Assembly: GCF_900096945.1 (NCBI RefSeq)
Contig: NZ_FMKA01000012.1
Location: 1 to 64,000, forward strand
Reading direction: 5' to 3'
Source of the DNA: Anaerobium acetethylicum
GTDB lineage: Bacteria > Bacillota > Clostridia > Lachnospirales > Lachnospiraceae
Length of the DNA stretch: 64,000 nucleotides
The position numbers were made by a program, and so were the translations under genes. Each line of letters begins with the position of its first letter. The first letter of the stretch is position 1. Below, in pieces: positions 35,305-48,483 of this stretch. The notes beneath the pieces were generated by a model. It ran no database searches, was not told the DNA's origin, and saw nothing but the letters and a program-made list of their open reading frames with translations.

Positions 35305-36180
35305 ATGTATAAATCAAGAAAGAAAATTATTTTAACATTTTTGCTGCCCAGCTTTCTGGGGCTGCTTGTGTTCAAAGTATTTTCGATGCTGTACTCGCTG
35401 TATATCAGTTTTACCGACTGGAATCTTTTTGGAGATCCTAATTTTATAGGAATCAGAAATTATATGGATATCTTTCAGGACGAACGCTTTTACCAGGCGC
35501 TGAAGAATACCCTGCTTTTTATCACAGGCTATCTTCCTTCGGTACTGATTGTCTCCCTGGGACTGGCCATGCTGCTGAACAGTAAGGTTAAGAAAGTGAC
35601 GCTGTTCAGAGGGCTGTTCTTCCTTCCGGTTATTTCTTCCTGGGTGGCAATTTCCATGATCTGGAAGGGGATGCTGAACCCGGAATTCGGAATCATCAAT
35701 ACGATCATCCGGTTCTTTGGAGGCAACGGGCCAGCCTGGCTGCAGAATCCATCCTATGTTATGCCGGCGATCATCATGACGAGCGTATGGAAGGATATCG
35801 GGTTCCTTGCAATCATTTTTCTTGGCGGGCTGCAGGGGATTTCACAGACATATTATGAAGCGGCACAGATTGATTGCGCAGGGCCATGGCAGCGGTTCAC
35901 AAAAATAACACTGCCCCTCCTGTCTCCGACTACTTTTTACGTCCTGATTTTATCCATTATCAACTCCTTCCAGGTATTTGATCAGATCTGGGTCATGACA
36001 TCGGGAGAGCCGACAGCAGATCTGGTTCCGGTTATGGTTACGGAAATCTACAGGAACAGCTTCCGTTATCAGCGGATGGGATATTCGACAGCATTGTCAT
36101 GGGTCCTGTTCGGAATCATTATACTTGTGACTGTCATACAGAATGTATTGCAGAAGAAATGGGTGCACTATGACGATTAA
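35305..36180 (+). CDS. ABC sugar transporter permease (MalF/LacF type)
   Basis: 291 aa, six membrane helices, with the coupling motif EAAQIDCAGPWQRFTKITLPLLSPT that docks to the ATPase. First gene of the alpha-glucoside importer. No ATPase gene lies in the operon; such CUT1 systems usually share an MsmK-type ATPase encoded elsewhere. AAGGAGG before the ATG. Confidence 0.94.
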   Translation: MYKSRKKIILTFLLPSFLGLLVFKVFSMLYSLYISFTDWNLFGDPNFIGIRNYMDIFQDERFYQALKNTLLFITGYLPSVLIVSLGLAMLLNSKVKKVTLFRGLFFLPVISSWVAISMIWKGMLNPEFGIINTIIRFFGGNGPAWLQNPSYVMPAIIMTSVWKDIGFLAIIFLGGLQGISQTYYEAAQIDCAGPWQRFTKITLPLLSPTTFYVLILSIINSFQVFDQIWVMTSGEPTADLVPVMVTEIYRNSFRYQRMGYSTALSWVLFGIIILVTVIQNVLQKKWVHYDD

Positions 36181-36212
36181 GGCGAAGAGCATGAATATAG
36201 GAGGATATTGAA

Positions 36213-37025
36213 ATGAAGAAGAAAAATGCGATTATCTATATATTGCTTATTCTGGGCGCACTTATGATGATTGTTCCGTTTGGCTGGATGCTTGTCGTGG
36301 CCTTTACGAATGCAGACATCACATACAATATGACCCTGAAGAATATCTGGAATTCCCTGTCCCTGAACAGCTTCAGAACAGTGTTCTCCCAGTACAATAC
36401 AGGCAGATATCTGTTCAACAGCGTTTTTGTATCGCTGATGGCTACGGCAGGACAGATTCTGATCTGTGCCATGTCCGGTTTTGTATTTGCCAGAATCGAA
36501 TTCAGGCATAAGGAAAAGCTGTTTCTGCTGTACCTGGCAACCATGATGATACCGGTGCAGGCAACCGTTATTCCGCAGTATATTCTGATGAACAAAATGA
36601 ATCTGATCAATACGTATATAGCTTTGTTTCTCCCGGGAATGTTCAATGCGTTTGGAACATTCCTGATGAGGCAGTATTTTAAAAGCATTCCAGCGGCGCT
36701 TGAAGAGGCCGCATGTATAGATGGAGCAGGATTTATCAGGATCTTCTTTCAAATCATGCTTCCGCTTTCCAAACCGGGACTTGCAGTGCTGGCAGTAACC
36801 GGATTCATGGGAGCATGGAATGATTTCCTGTGGCCTTTATTGGTCGCTTCAGACGATCTGCATACAACGTTACCACTGTTCCTATCGCAGCTGCAGGGCA
36901 GATGGTATGTTGACTGGAGTGTATTAATGTCAGCGACATTAATAAGTGTCTTACCAATTTTACTTGTGTATATTTTTGCACAGAAATATTTTATTGAGGG
37001 AATCCAGAACACCGGAATCAAGTAG
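36213..37025 (+). CDS. ABC sugar transporter permease (MalG/LacG type)
   Basis: 270 aa, six helices. EEAACIDGAGFIRIFFQIMLPLSKPGL is the ATPase-coupling loop. Second half of the CUT1 channel; follows after 32 nt with AGGAGG upstream. Confidence 0.94.
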   Translation: MKKKNAIIYILLILGALMMIVPFGWMLVVAFTNADITYNMTLKNIWNSLSLNSFRTVFSQYNTGRYLFNSVFVSLMATAGQILICAMSGFVFARIEFRHKEKLFLLYLATMMIPVQATVIPQYILMNKMNLINTYIALFLPGMFNAFGTFLMRQYFKSIPAALEEAACIDGAGFIRIFFQIMLPLSKPGLAVLAVTGFMGAWNDFLWPLLVASDDLHTTLPLFLSQLQGRWYVDWSVLMSATLISVLPILLVYIFAQKYFIEGIQNTGIK

Positions 37026-37037
37026 GAGGAGAAAAGG

Positions 37038-38312
37038 ATGAGAAAGATGAACAAAAGAATGATGGCGGTAACATTGGCATGCGCAATGCTCATAGGAGCA
37101 GTGGGACTCACAGGGTGTGGAAAGTCAGCGGATGAAGGCAGCAAGGCAGGGGAAGAAGTTACAATCAAGTATACGACCTATTCGGCAGGACCAGACCATA
37201 TCCAGGATCTGGAGAGTATGATTGCGGAATTTGAAAAGCAGAACGAAGGAATCAAGGTTGATTATGAAGTGATCGGCTATAGCGACTATTTTACAAAACT
37301 GCAGACACAGGCAGCATCAAAGACCCTGCCGGACGTGTTTGAAATCAATTACGAGAATTTTATCAACTATGCCCAGAACGGGGTGCTGCTTGATATGAGC
37401 ACGCTGGCTGGTGATGATGAGGATTTCAAGCCTGAAATGCTCTCAGGAAATTCTATTGAATATTTCAAGTATGATGAGAAGCTATACGGTCTGACGGAAA
37501 AATTCTCTGACGTGGTCATGTACTACAATAAGGATTTATTTGACCAGGCAGGAGTGGAATATCCACAGGCGGACTGGACATGGAAAGAGGAACTGGAGGC
37601 AGCACAGGCATTGACAAAGGACGGCGTATACGGCTCCTATTCACCGGTTCAGTATTATGAACTTTACAAAACAGTGGCACAGAACGGCGGCGCTTTATTT
37701 GATGAAAAAGGCAATCCGACTATAGATTCAAAAGAAAATACAGAGGCAGTACAGTGGATGATGGACAAGATGTACCTTTACAACATACAGCCTACGCCGG
37801 AACAGATGAGTGGAAAATCACCTGAGGACATGTTCAAGAACAGTGAAATCGCCATGATCAGAACAGGAAGCTGGATGCTGTCGACTTTTGCAGATGCAGG
37901 GTTCAACTGGGATATCGCGCTGGAACCGGGAAACACAAAGAAAGTCCATCACGTTTTTGTTGACGGAATGGCAGCCAGCAAAACCACGAAAAATCCTGAA
38001 GCGGCCTGGAAATTCATCAAATTCATGTCTGTGGATCCAGCAGCTACGAAAATAAGGCTTGAGAGCAACTGGGATCTTCCTGTAGCCAATGATGCGACTG
38101 TAAAAGAAAAATTCATCGCCCAGGGCAAACCGGAAAGCAGAGAAGTGATTTTTGAAGCACTTGATACAGGAATCATGCCACCTGTTGTAAAAAACAATTC
38201 ACAGGTACAGGATGCAGTCAATGAAGAACTCAACAAAGCACTAATCGGCCAGGCAACGGTCGAAGAAGCATTGAGCGCAGCACAGGAAAAAGTAGCTAAG
38301 ATCATAAAATAA
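37038..38312 (+). CDS. ABC sugar-binding lipoprotein
   Basis: 424 aa extracellular binding protein (family 1) with signal peptide and lipobox (VGLTGCGK). Typical segments: DVFEINYENFINYAQNGVLLDMS, MYYNKDLFDQAGVEYPQADWTWKE, IAMIRTGSWMLSTF. It should capture the alpha-linked oligosaccharide broken down by the three downstream hydrolases. AGGAGG upstream of the ATG. Confidence 0.93.
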   Translation: MRKMNKRMMAVTLACAMLIGAVGLTGCGKSADEGSKAGEEVTIKYTTYSAGPDHIQDLESMIAEFEKQNEGIKVDYEVIGYSDYFTKLQTQAASKTLPDVFEINYENFINYAQNGVLLDMSTLAGDDEDFKPEMLSGNSIEYFKYDEKLYGLTEKFSDVVMYYNKDLFDQAGVEYPQADWTWKEELEAAQALTKDGVYGSYSPVQYYELYKTVAQNGGALFDEKGNPTIDSKENTEAVQWMMDKMYLYNIQPTPEQMSGKSPEDMFKNSEIAMIRTGSWMLSTFADAGFNWDIALEPGNTKKVHHVFVDGMAASKTTKNPEAAWKFIKFMSVDPAATKIRLESNWDLPVANDATVKEKFIAQGKPESREVIFEALDTGIMPPVVKNNSQVQDAVNEELNKALIGQATVEEALSAAQEKVAKIIK

Positions 38313-38338
38313 ATAGAAGACTCCTACGATAGGAGAAG

Positions 38339-40216
38339 ATGAAGGCAGGATTGGTTATGAAGACGAAAACATATACAGGTGTCGGATTGATTGGAAATGA
38401 AAATGTGGCAGCCATTTATACGGTGAATAATGGGATTGCAGATATCAATGGCACAGGGATTTATCACTTGTTTTATAAAAAATATGACCATGATCTGATA
38501 CAGTCGGCTGCCACCATGGTCAGAGTGGAGGATACGCTCTATTATGGGAACCGGAAATGGCAGGAACATACCCATCCGAATCATCTGGTGCCTGTCCATA
38601 CACATGTGGAAAAATCATTCCGTTATGTAGATGAATTCGAACTGATTGACCACTGTTTAAGGAAAACGGACAGCGTCTATGCATATGGAAAAAACAGGAT
38701 TACGTTTGAAACCCGGATATTCAATGAGGGTAATCATGCTAAAACAGTATCCTGTTTCGCCTATGTGGCAGTCCGCAACGACAGACAGATTGAAAGCAGC
38801 ATTTCAGGCGCAAAAGATATCATGATTCATACTGGAAATGCATATTTTGCTTTAATCACAGAGGATTCCGATGAATTCTATATGATCGAAGACTCACCGA
38901 CAGATTTCTCCTATCAGACATTTTTAGATATCATGGAAAAGAAAGAACAGCGCAAGGCAGTCAGGACATCCCGCAGGCTGGGTGCAGCCCAGGGAAAGGA
39001 ATTCGTGATCCCGCCCGGCGGGAGCATTACCTACCAGTGGTCCCTGGTTTTCGGGGATTCGGAAGCGGAGCTGGAACGGGAAATTTCCGGCTTCCATTTT
39101 GAAATCCAGAGGACGGAGGCGGAACAGTACTGGGATGAATGGATCAAAAAAGGCGAGAGCCGGGTAGAACATATGCAGGAAAAAGAAGACAAGTTCAGGG
39201 AGGCGGCGCATACGAATCTGACAGCAATTAAGGCTGTCTGCCTGAACGGATTCATTCCGGCTGATCTGACGGGACACTACTACAGCAACAGGATGCCCTG
39301 CTATTATGCGAGGGATTCCATAATGGTGGCTAGGGCATTTCTGATGGCGGGGCATTATGAAGAATGCGAGGAGATCGTCCAATACCTGATAAAAAGAGAG
39401 CGGAAGGGAAACGGGGAGTTCTACCAGCGCTATGACGGACTTGGAGAACCCAACGAAGGAGCCAACAACAACGTATTCCACCAGATTGACTCTGTCGGAT
39501 ATTTCGGGAGAATCGTCTGCGAGTTCTACAGGAAAACAGGCAGGCTGCTTGCGGAGGAAGGACTGCTGGCTGAACTGCTTGGCGTGATCGAGCAGGCTGA
39601 GGACCGTAAGGGCATGGCCGGCCCCGAGGGCGGAGTCAATGAAGGCGTTTTTGGAGGAGCCTTCATCACTTCTTCCAATATGTTCATCTACGGCGGGATA
39701 CTTGCAATGGAGGAGCTGTTTGGAATGCTTGGGAACCAGGAATGTGCCGCAAGATGCCAGAAAGTATGCAGGCGGATCTATGAAGGAATCCAGACGACCT
39801 TCAATCAGAAGCTTGGAAGATATGATTACGGATATGTAGACTATTGTGATGCCGTAGTAAGAAAATATGACACACCCCAGTATTTCGGACCTGTCTATGG
39901 GTATCCAAATGACGCGCATATGCAGGATACCCACAGGTACCTCCTGAAAAACGCTTCCTTTTTTGAAGATGGAATCGGCTATTCGGAGCAGGAATACCAC
40001 CACGGGCCATGGCTGTTCAATACGCTGGCCTGTGCGGAATACTGCAAAATGTATGGGGAACATGATGAATATTTAAAGAAAATGGATTGGGCAGAGAAGC
40101 ATGCGAACGCCTACGGACTGCTTCCGGAAGCGGTAGATGCAAATGATGAAAATATCTGTTTTATTAATCCGCTGACCTGGGCCTGCGCGGAATTCGTGGC
40201 AAGCTATTATAGATAG
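38339..40216 (+). CDS. GH15-like glucoamylase/glucan hydrolase
   Basis: 625 aa cytoplasmic enzyme: an N-terminal beta-sandwich (about 1-260) and an (alpha/alpha)6 barrel with YYARDSIMVARAFLMAGHYEE and, near the end, GLLPEAVDANDENICFINPLTWACAEFV, the GH15 pattern with the catalytic acid in the PEA region. It would remove glucose from non-reducing ends of alpha-glucans. Start is uncertain: ATG 38339 lies only 3 nt after AGGAG, ATG 38357 (MKTKTYTGVG) may be used instead. Confidence 0.78.
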   Translation: MKAGLVMKTKTYTGVGLIGNENVAAIYTVNNGIADINGTGIYHLFYKKYDHDLIQSAATMVRVEDTLYYGNRKWQEHTHPNHLVPVHTHVEKSFRYVDEFELIDHCLRKTDSVYAYGKNRITFETRIFNEGNHAKTVSCFAYVAVRNDRQIESSISGAKDIMIHTGNAYFALITEDSDEFYMIEDSPTDFSYQTFLDIMEKKEQRKAVRTSRRLGAAQGKEFVIPPGGSITYQWSLVFGDSEAELEREISGFHFEIQRTEAEQYWDEWIKKGESRVEHMQEKEDKFREAAHTNLTAIKAVCLNGFIPADLTGHYYSNRMPCYYARDSIMVARAFLMAGHYEECEEIVQYLIKRERKGNGEFYQRYDGLGEPNEGANNNVFHQIDSVGYFGRIVCEFYRKTGRLLAEEGLLAELLGVIEQAEDRKGMAGPEGGVNEGVFGGAFITSSNMFIYGGILAMEELFGMLGNQECAARCQKVCRRIYEGIQTTFNQKLGRYDYGYVDYCDAVVRKYDTPQYFGPVYGYPNDAHMQDTHRYLLKNASFFEDGIGYSEQEYHHGPWLFNTLACAEYCKMYGEHDEYLKKMDWAEKHANAYGLLPEAVDANDENICFINPLTWACAEFVASYYR

Positions 40217-40227
40217 GAGGATATATT

Positions 40228-43200
40228 TTGAAAAACCGCGAAATAACAATCAAATTATTGAAAGCAATCCACCAGTGCCTTCGAAAGGATATGCCAGGAG
40301 TCAGGGAGATCTGCAGGGAATTATTGGAGCGAGGAGGTCTGGATTACCAGGACAACTGCTTCCTGCTGTTTGTGTTTGGCGAATACGTGAGAATTACGGA
40401 AGACCTCCGGTTTTTAGAAGAAATGCGCCAGAGGGCAGAGAAGCTGCAGGCGCAAGTCATGGAAGAATGGCAGAAACCCCACAGCAGCCTGTCCGGAGAG
40501 GAAGCGGATCATTATGCATCGAATGCAGGCATGGCCTATGGAGGGCTTTACAACAGCAACCTTTACATAAAGAATGAGCAGATCACCAGGATGATCAACG
40601 GAATGAAGAATTATGCCTATGCAACTTATACAGATGCAGGAAAACTGGTGAGCGTGAAGGGAAAAAAAGAAGTGAAAGCAGATCTGCTGTGGGTATGCGT
40701 TCCTTTCGGGCTTTTCAATCCGGAGGATCTGGTGCTTGTAGAAGCGGTGAAAGAAATGACAGGCCAGCTTTCCGCATATGAAAACGCGCTGCTGGGATGG
40801 TATTTTGCGGAGAAGGCTGACTACCCAAGGGCAAAAATGCATCTGGAAAAAGCAGGGGATGATGAAGCAGCGACCGCAGTAAAAGAGATTATTCGTGAAA
40901 AGCTCATGCAGGCGGGGGCAATCAAGGAATCTCCGGTCATACATGTTCCTTATGGGAACTTCAACCGATACCAGCCCCGGAATTATGAAAGATGCCCATG
41001 GAATCCGAAAGACGGGGAAGAGGTAACCGTCTTTGCAGCTACATGGCCAATCCGTTATGACGAGCCAGTTTACGTTCTGGCAGAAACAGATGGCGGTCAG
41101 AGGAAAGAGATACAGGGAATCTACAGGGAAGAGACGGGAAATTACAGCTTTGCACTCGGAGCATTTCAGGGAGGAACGAGGATCAGCTACTCATTCCGGG
41201 CAGGGGATTTCCGATCCGAAACGTATGAGTTCCGTGTACTGAAAAAGGAAAGTATCAAGGATATTGAGATTCTGGATATAAAAGAAGACAGGATTGCGCT
41301 TCTGCTGACATCCGTTTCAGGAAACGGCTATCTGGGAGAGCTTCGGAATGAAGGCGGCAGGATGGATTTTGGAATCAGGGATGCTGTTGAAAAAGCGGAA
41401 GTCAGCCATGTTTATCAGGAAAAAGACTGCAAGATCAAGGCTTTACCTGACGGAAACGGCGGGATGGCAATCGAAAAGGACGGCTTCCGGATCAACATCG
41501 AAAACATCTATTTTTGGATAGAAGACCAGACCGTGTTTTCTACCGGAATCAAAATTGCTTCCGGTGAGGAGGAAGGCTTTTATGGATTCGGGGAAAGGTA
41601 TAACCATATCAATCAACGGGGAAATCTGGTAGACGTATATGTCTACAACCAATACAAGGACCAGGGAATCAAGACGTACATTCCAATGCCTTATTTCCTC
41701 AGTTCGGACGGATATGGGATTCATCTTCCTACGAACTGCTATACCACCTTCGACCTGTGCAGGAGCTTTGAAAAATCCTATGTGATCGAGACGCAGATGC
41801 AGAACTTTGAAATGAACTGTTTTATCGGGACACCCAAGGAAGTAATCGGGCAGTTCACGGCGCTGACAGGAAAGCCGGAGATGATTCCGGAATGGGCATT
41901 CGGACCCTGGATGTCCAGCAACAACTGGGACAGCGAAGCAGAGGTCAGAAAGCAGGTAGAGCTTACCAAACAGCATGATATTCCATCCACAGTGCTGGTC
42001 ATAGAAGCATGGAGCGACGAGGCGACCTATTACATCTTTAATGATGCGGTATATAAGGAGAATGACGGAGGAAACGCCTTCGGATATGAAGATTTTCATT
42101 TCCCGGAATGGGGAAGATGGCCGGATCCGAAAGGAATGGTATCCTATCTCCATGAGAACGGGCTGAAATGCATCCTGTGGCAGATTCCGATTATCAAATA
42201 TATCAATTCCCTCCACCATCTGCAGAAAGACAAGGATGAGGCCTATGCCACAGAGCACGGCTATTGTGTAAAGAAGAAGGATGGTACGCCTTACCGCATG
42301 CCGGAGGGATGGTTTACGAACAGCCTGCTGTTTGACTATACGAGCGAAGAGGCTTCAAAATGGTGGTTCGACAAAAGGGATTACCTGGTCAGCGATATCA
42401 AAGTGGACGGATTCAAGACGGATGGCGGAGAATTCGTTTTCGGGGATGAGCTGCAATTTTCAGATGGAACCACGGGAAAAGAGATGCGCAATGAATACCC
42501 GAATCTCTATATCAGCAAATATTACGAATATATCAGGGAAGCAAGGAAAGGGATGGTTTTCAGCAGGGCAGGTTTTACGGGAGCTGCGAAGAGTCCGGCA
42601 CACTGGGCGGGAGATGAAAAGTCCACATTTTCGGCATTTAAGAGAAATTTATGCGCAGGAATCAATGCCGGCATATCAGGCGTGCCTTTCTGGGGATGGG
42701 ATCTGGCCGGATTCAGCGGAGAGATACCAGGCGCAGAACTGTTCGTACGATCCACCGCAATGGCAGCATTCTGCCCGATCATGCAGTATCATGCGGAAAG
42801 CAAGGCCGAATTCAACCAGGACAGAACGCCATGGAATATAGCGGAGCGGAGAAATGCACCATGGGTAATCGAGGATTACCGCTACTTTGCGAAGCTGAGA
42901 ATGGCCATGATTCCGTACATTATGGAGCAGGCTGAAATTTCCGCAGAAACCGGAATTCCGCTTATGCGGGCGATGATTATCGAATTTCCGGAAGACAGGA
43001 AGTGCCGTGACATATTTGACCAGTATCTGTTTGGCAGCGATCTGCTGGTGGCTCCGGTCGTGGAAGAAGGAAAGATGGAAAGAACTGTGTATGTTCCTGA
43101 AGGAATGTGGATAAATATCTTCAACAACAAGGAATATGTGGGTAACAGGGAATATACCATGGAGTCAGACGTTCATGAAATTATAGTGCTGCAGAGAGCC

Positions 43201-43263
43201 GATTCGAAGTGGCATTTTGAAACTGACAAAGAAAAAATGAAGGTTTATAAAAGGGAGAAGTAG
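40228..43263 (+). CDS. GH31 alpha-glucosidase
   Basis: 1011 aa. An unusual N-terminal helical region of about 270 residues comes before the GH31 beta-sandwich (FYGFGERYNHINQRG), the barrel with nucleophile Asp732 in FKTDGGEF and acid/base Asp796 in HWAGDEKS, and C-terminal beta domains. It cleaves terminal alpha-linked glucose or xylose. The start is TTG at 40228, 8 nt after AGGAGG, with no suitable ATG nearby. The gene is one base from the GH13 gene. Confidence 0.9.
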   Translation: MKNREITIKLLKAIHQCLRKDMPGVREICRELLERGGLDYQDNCFLLFVFGEYVRITEDLRFLEEMRQRAEKLQAQVMEEWQKPHSSLSGEEADHYASNAGMAYGGLYNSNLYIKNEQITRMINGMKNYAYATYTDAGKLVSVKGKKEVKADLLWVCVPFGLFNPEDLVLVEAVKEMTGQLSAYENALLGWYFAEKADYPRAKMHLEKAGDDEAATAVKEIIREKLMQAGAIKESPVIHVPYGNFNRYQPRNYERCPWNPKDGEEVTVFAATWPIRYDEPVYVLAETDGGQRKEIQGIYREETGNYSFALGAFQGGTRISYSFRAGDFRSETYEFRVLKKESIKDIEILDIKEDRIALLLTSVSGNGYLGELRNEGGRMDFGIRDAVEKAEVSHVYQEKDCKIKALPDGNGGMAIEKDGFRINIENIYFWIEDQTVFSTGIKIASGEEEGFYGFGERYNHINQRGNLVDVYVYNQYKDQGIKTYIPMPYFLSSDGYGIHLPTNCYTTFDLCRSFEKSYVIETQMQNFEMNCFIGTPKEVIGQFTALTGKPEMIPEWAFGPWMSSNNWDSEAEVRKQVELTKQHDIPSTVLVIEAWSDEATYYIFNDAVYKENDGGNAFGYEDFHFPEWGRWPDPKGMVSYLHENGLKCILWQIPIIKYINSLHHLQKDKDEAYATEHGYCVKKKDGTPYRMPEGWFTNSLLFDYTSEEASKWWFDKRDYLVSDIKVDGFKTDGGEFVFGDELQFSDGTTGKEMRNEYPNLYISKYYEYIREARKGMVFSRAGFTGAAKSPAHWAGDEKSTFSAFKRNLCAGINAGISGVPFWGWDLAGFSGEIPGAELFVRSTAMAAFCPIMQYHAESKAEFNQDRTPWNIAERRNAPWVIEDYRYFAKLRMAMIPYIMEQAEISAETGIPLMRAMIIEFPEDRKCRDIFDQYLFGSDLLVAPVVEEGKMERTVYVPEGMWINIFNNKEYVGNREYTMESDVHEIIVLQRADSKWHFETDKEKMKVYKREK

Positions 43264-43264
43264 T

Positions 43265-44875
43265 ATGGAGTGGTGGAAAAAATCTATCGTATATCAGATT
43301 TATCCGATGAGCTTCAAGGATAGCGATGGAGACGGAACAGGAGACATCGGAGGAATCATCGAAAAAGTGGACTATCTGAAGGAGCTGGGGGTAGATGTCA
43401 TCTGGCTGACGCCGGTCTACGAATCGCCCATGGACGACAACGGCTATGATATCAGCAACTATTACAGGATCAATCCCCTGTTCGGGACCATGGAACAGCT
43501 GGAAGAGCTGCTGGAGAAGCTGCACGACAGACGAATGAAGCTGATTATGGATCTGGTCGTGAATCATACCAGCGATGAGCATGAATGGTTCAAAGCGGCA
43601 AGGGCGGATAAAAACAGCAAGTACCACGATTATTATATCTGGAAGGATAGTCCGGTTACGGACCAGCAGTCATTCTTCAGCGGCTCGGTCTGGGAATACA
43701 ATGAGGAAACAAACGAATACTACTACCATCTGTTCAGTAAAAGGCAGCCGGATCTGAACTGGAGCAACAGAGAGGTCAGGGAAGAAGTCTATAAACTGAT
43801 CAACTGGTGGCTGGACAAAGGAATCGACGGATTCCGCATGGATGTCATAGACCTGATCGGGAAAATTCCTGAAGAGTCCGTCATGGTCAGCGAAAAGAGC
43901 CACACCTATCTTCAGGAAATGTACAGGAACTGCTTCGCAGGCAGGGACGTATTCACAGTCGGAGAGACTCCATTTTCAACGCCCGAAACGGCACCGCTGT
44001 ATTCCGCTAAAGAACGGAGAGAACTTTCAATGGTGTTCGGATTTGAGCATCTGGGACTCGACGAGATAAGGGGAAACGGCAAATGGGATCTGAAAAAAAT
44101 GGAAGTGAACGAACTGAAGAGGGTGTTCGAAACCTGGCAGAAGGCACTCCATGAAAAAGGCTGGAACAGCCTGTTCTGGTCAAATCATGACCAGCCGCGA
44201 ATCGTATCCAGGATCGGAAACGATACTGTCTACAGAAAAGAAAGTGCCAAAATGCTGGCAATGATACTTCACGGCATGCAGGGAACCCCCTACATCTACC
44301 AGGGCGAAGAAATCGGGATGACGAATGTCAGATTCCCGCTGGAAGACTACAGGGACATCGAAACCATCAATATGGTGAAGGAAAAGCAGGAAGCAGGATG
44401 GTCCATGGAAAAAATCATGGAAGGAATCTACGCGAAGGCCCGCGACAATGCAAGAACACCAATTCAGTGGGATGACAGCGAACATGCTGGATTCACGGAC
44501 GGAACCCCATGGCTGAAGGTCAATCCAAACTACAAAGAGATCAACGTAAAAAGAACTCTTCAGGAAACAGATTCGATATTCGCATTTTATCAGAAACTGA
44601 TTCAGATCCGAAAAGAGTACGATGTCATTACGACTGGAGATTTTGAACTGCTATGTGGGGAAGACGAACGGATTTTTGCATATGTACGGAGATCGGGAAA
44701 TGAAAAGCTGTACGTAATCGCCAATTTTACTGATAAGATGGTGGATTGCGGAAATTGCAGCAGCCTTTCGTTTATGGAAGGTGAATGTCTGCTTGGGAAC
44801 TATGAACCAGAGAAGGGGAAAGACAATCTGCTGTTACGGCCGTATGAATGCAGGATGTACGCTGTGGGATTCTAA
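43265..44875 (+). CDS. GH13 alpha-glucosidase (oligo-1,6-glucosidase type)
   Basis: 536 aa cytoplasmic enzyme of the alpha-amylase family. Catalytic triad: Asp193 in GFRMDVIDL, Glu234 in TVGETPF and Asp309 in SNHDQPR. MEWWKKSIVYQIYPMSFKDSDGDGTGD and EIGMTN place it with oligo-1,6-glucosidases and trehalose-6-phosphate hydrolases; Val next to the nucleophile (MDVID) is typical of the 1,6-specific group. Last gene of the LacI-controlled operon, ended by REP copy O. Confidence 0.93.
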   Translation: MEWWKKSIVYQIYPMSFKDSDGDGTGDIGGIIEKVDYLKELGVDVIWLTPVYESPMDDNGYDISNYYRINPLFGTMEQLEELLEKLHDRRMKLIMDLVVNHTSDEHEWFKAARADKNSKYHDYYIWKDSPVTDQQSFFSGSVWEYNEETNEYYYHLFSKRQPDLNWSNREVREEVYKLINWWLDKGIDGFRMDVIDLIGKIPEESVMVSEKSHTYLQEMYRNCFAGRDVFTVGETPFSTPETAPLYSAKERRELSMVFGFEHLGLDEIRGNGKWDLKKMEVNELKRVFETWQKALHEKGWNSLFWSNHDQPRIVSRIGNDTVYRKESAKMLAMILHGMQGTPYIYQGEEIGMTNVRFPLEDYRDIETINMVKEKQEAGWSMEKIMEGIYAKARDNARTPIQWDDSEHAGFTDGTPWLKVNPNYKEINVKRTLQETDSIFAFYQKLIQIRKEYDVITTGDFELLCGEDERIFAYVRRSGNEKLYVIANFTDKMVDCGNCSSLSFMEGECLLGNYEPEKGKDNLLLRPYECRMYAVGF

Positions 44876-44911
44876 AAACGAAAAAGCGGTAAAAAATCGG
44901 TACCTAAAATC

Positions 44912-44953
44912 GGTACCTGACACCATAAACTTTTGTTTATGGTGTCAGGTACC
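44912..44953. repeat. REP palindrome copy O (42 bp)
   Basis: Symmetric arms, centre TTTT, between convergent GH13 and lacZ genes. Confidence 0.98.
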
Positions 44954-44962
44954 ATTTTTGCA

Positions 44963-44981
44963 TTTAATGGTGTCAGGTACC
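44963..44981. repeat. Half REP arm
   Basis: TTTAATGGTGTCAGGTACC directly after copy O; a stray GGTACC also lies at 44899. Confidence 0.9.
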
Positions 44982-44998
44982 GTTTTATAAGTACCGTT

Positions 44999-48273
<3,275 letters not shown>

Positions 48274-48483
48274 CGGAAATGGCTTGAACTCTGAACAGTT
48301 TCGCTAATTTAATTATAAGACAGAAGTCATATAAATCCATATCCTGTATTAGACAATACATGCACAAAATGATACAATAATAGGCAAAACGGATATCCGG
48401 ACTCCGCTGAAGCTACTTGTTTGACAGCGTTAAAAACGAGGAAAGAAATGGTCTTGGACCGCACAGGAAAGGAATGAAGGGAT

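Noticed and set aside
44781-44990. Open frames containing VPDTIN...CLWCQVP or MVSGT motifs (also around 10711-11295, 16170-16541, 33732-34463, 53948-54358)
   Set aside because: These peptides are the translation of the 42-bp palindrome itself; the frames have no ribosome sites and overlap real genes.
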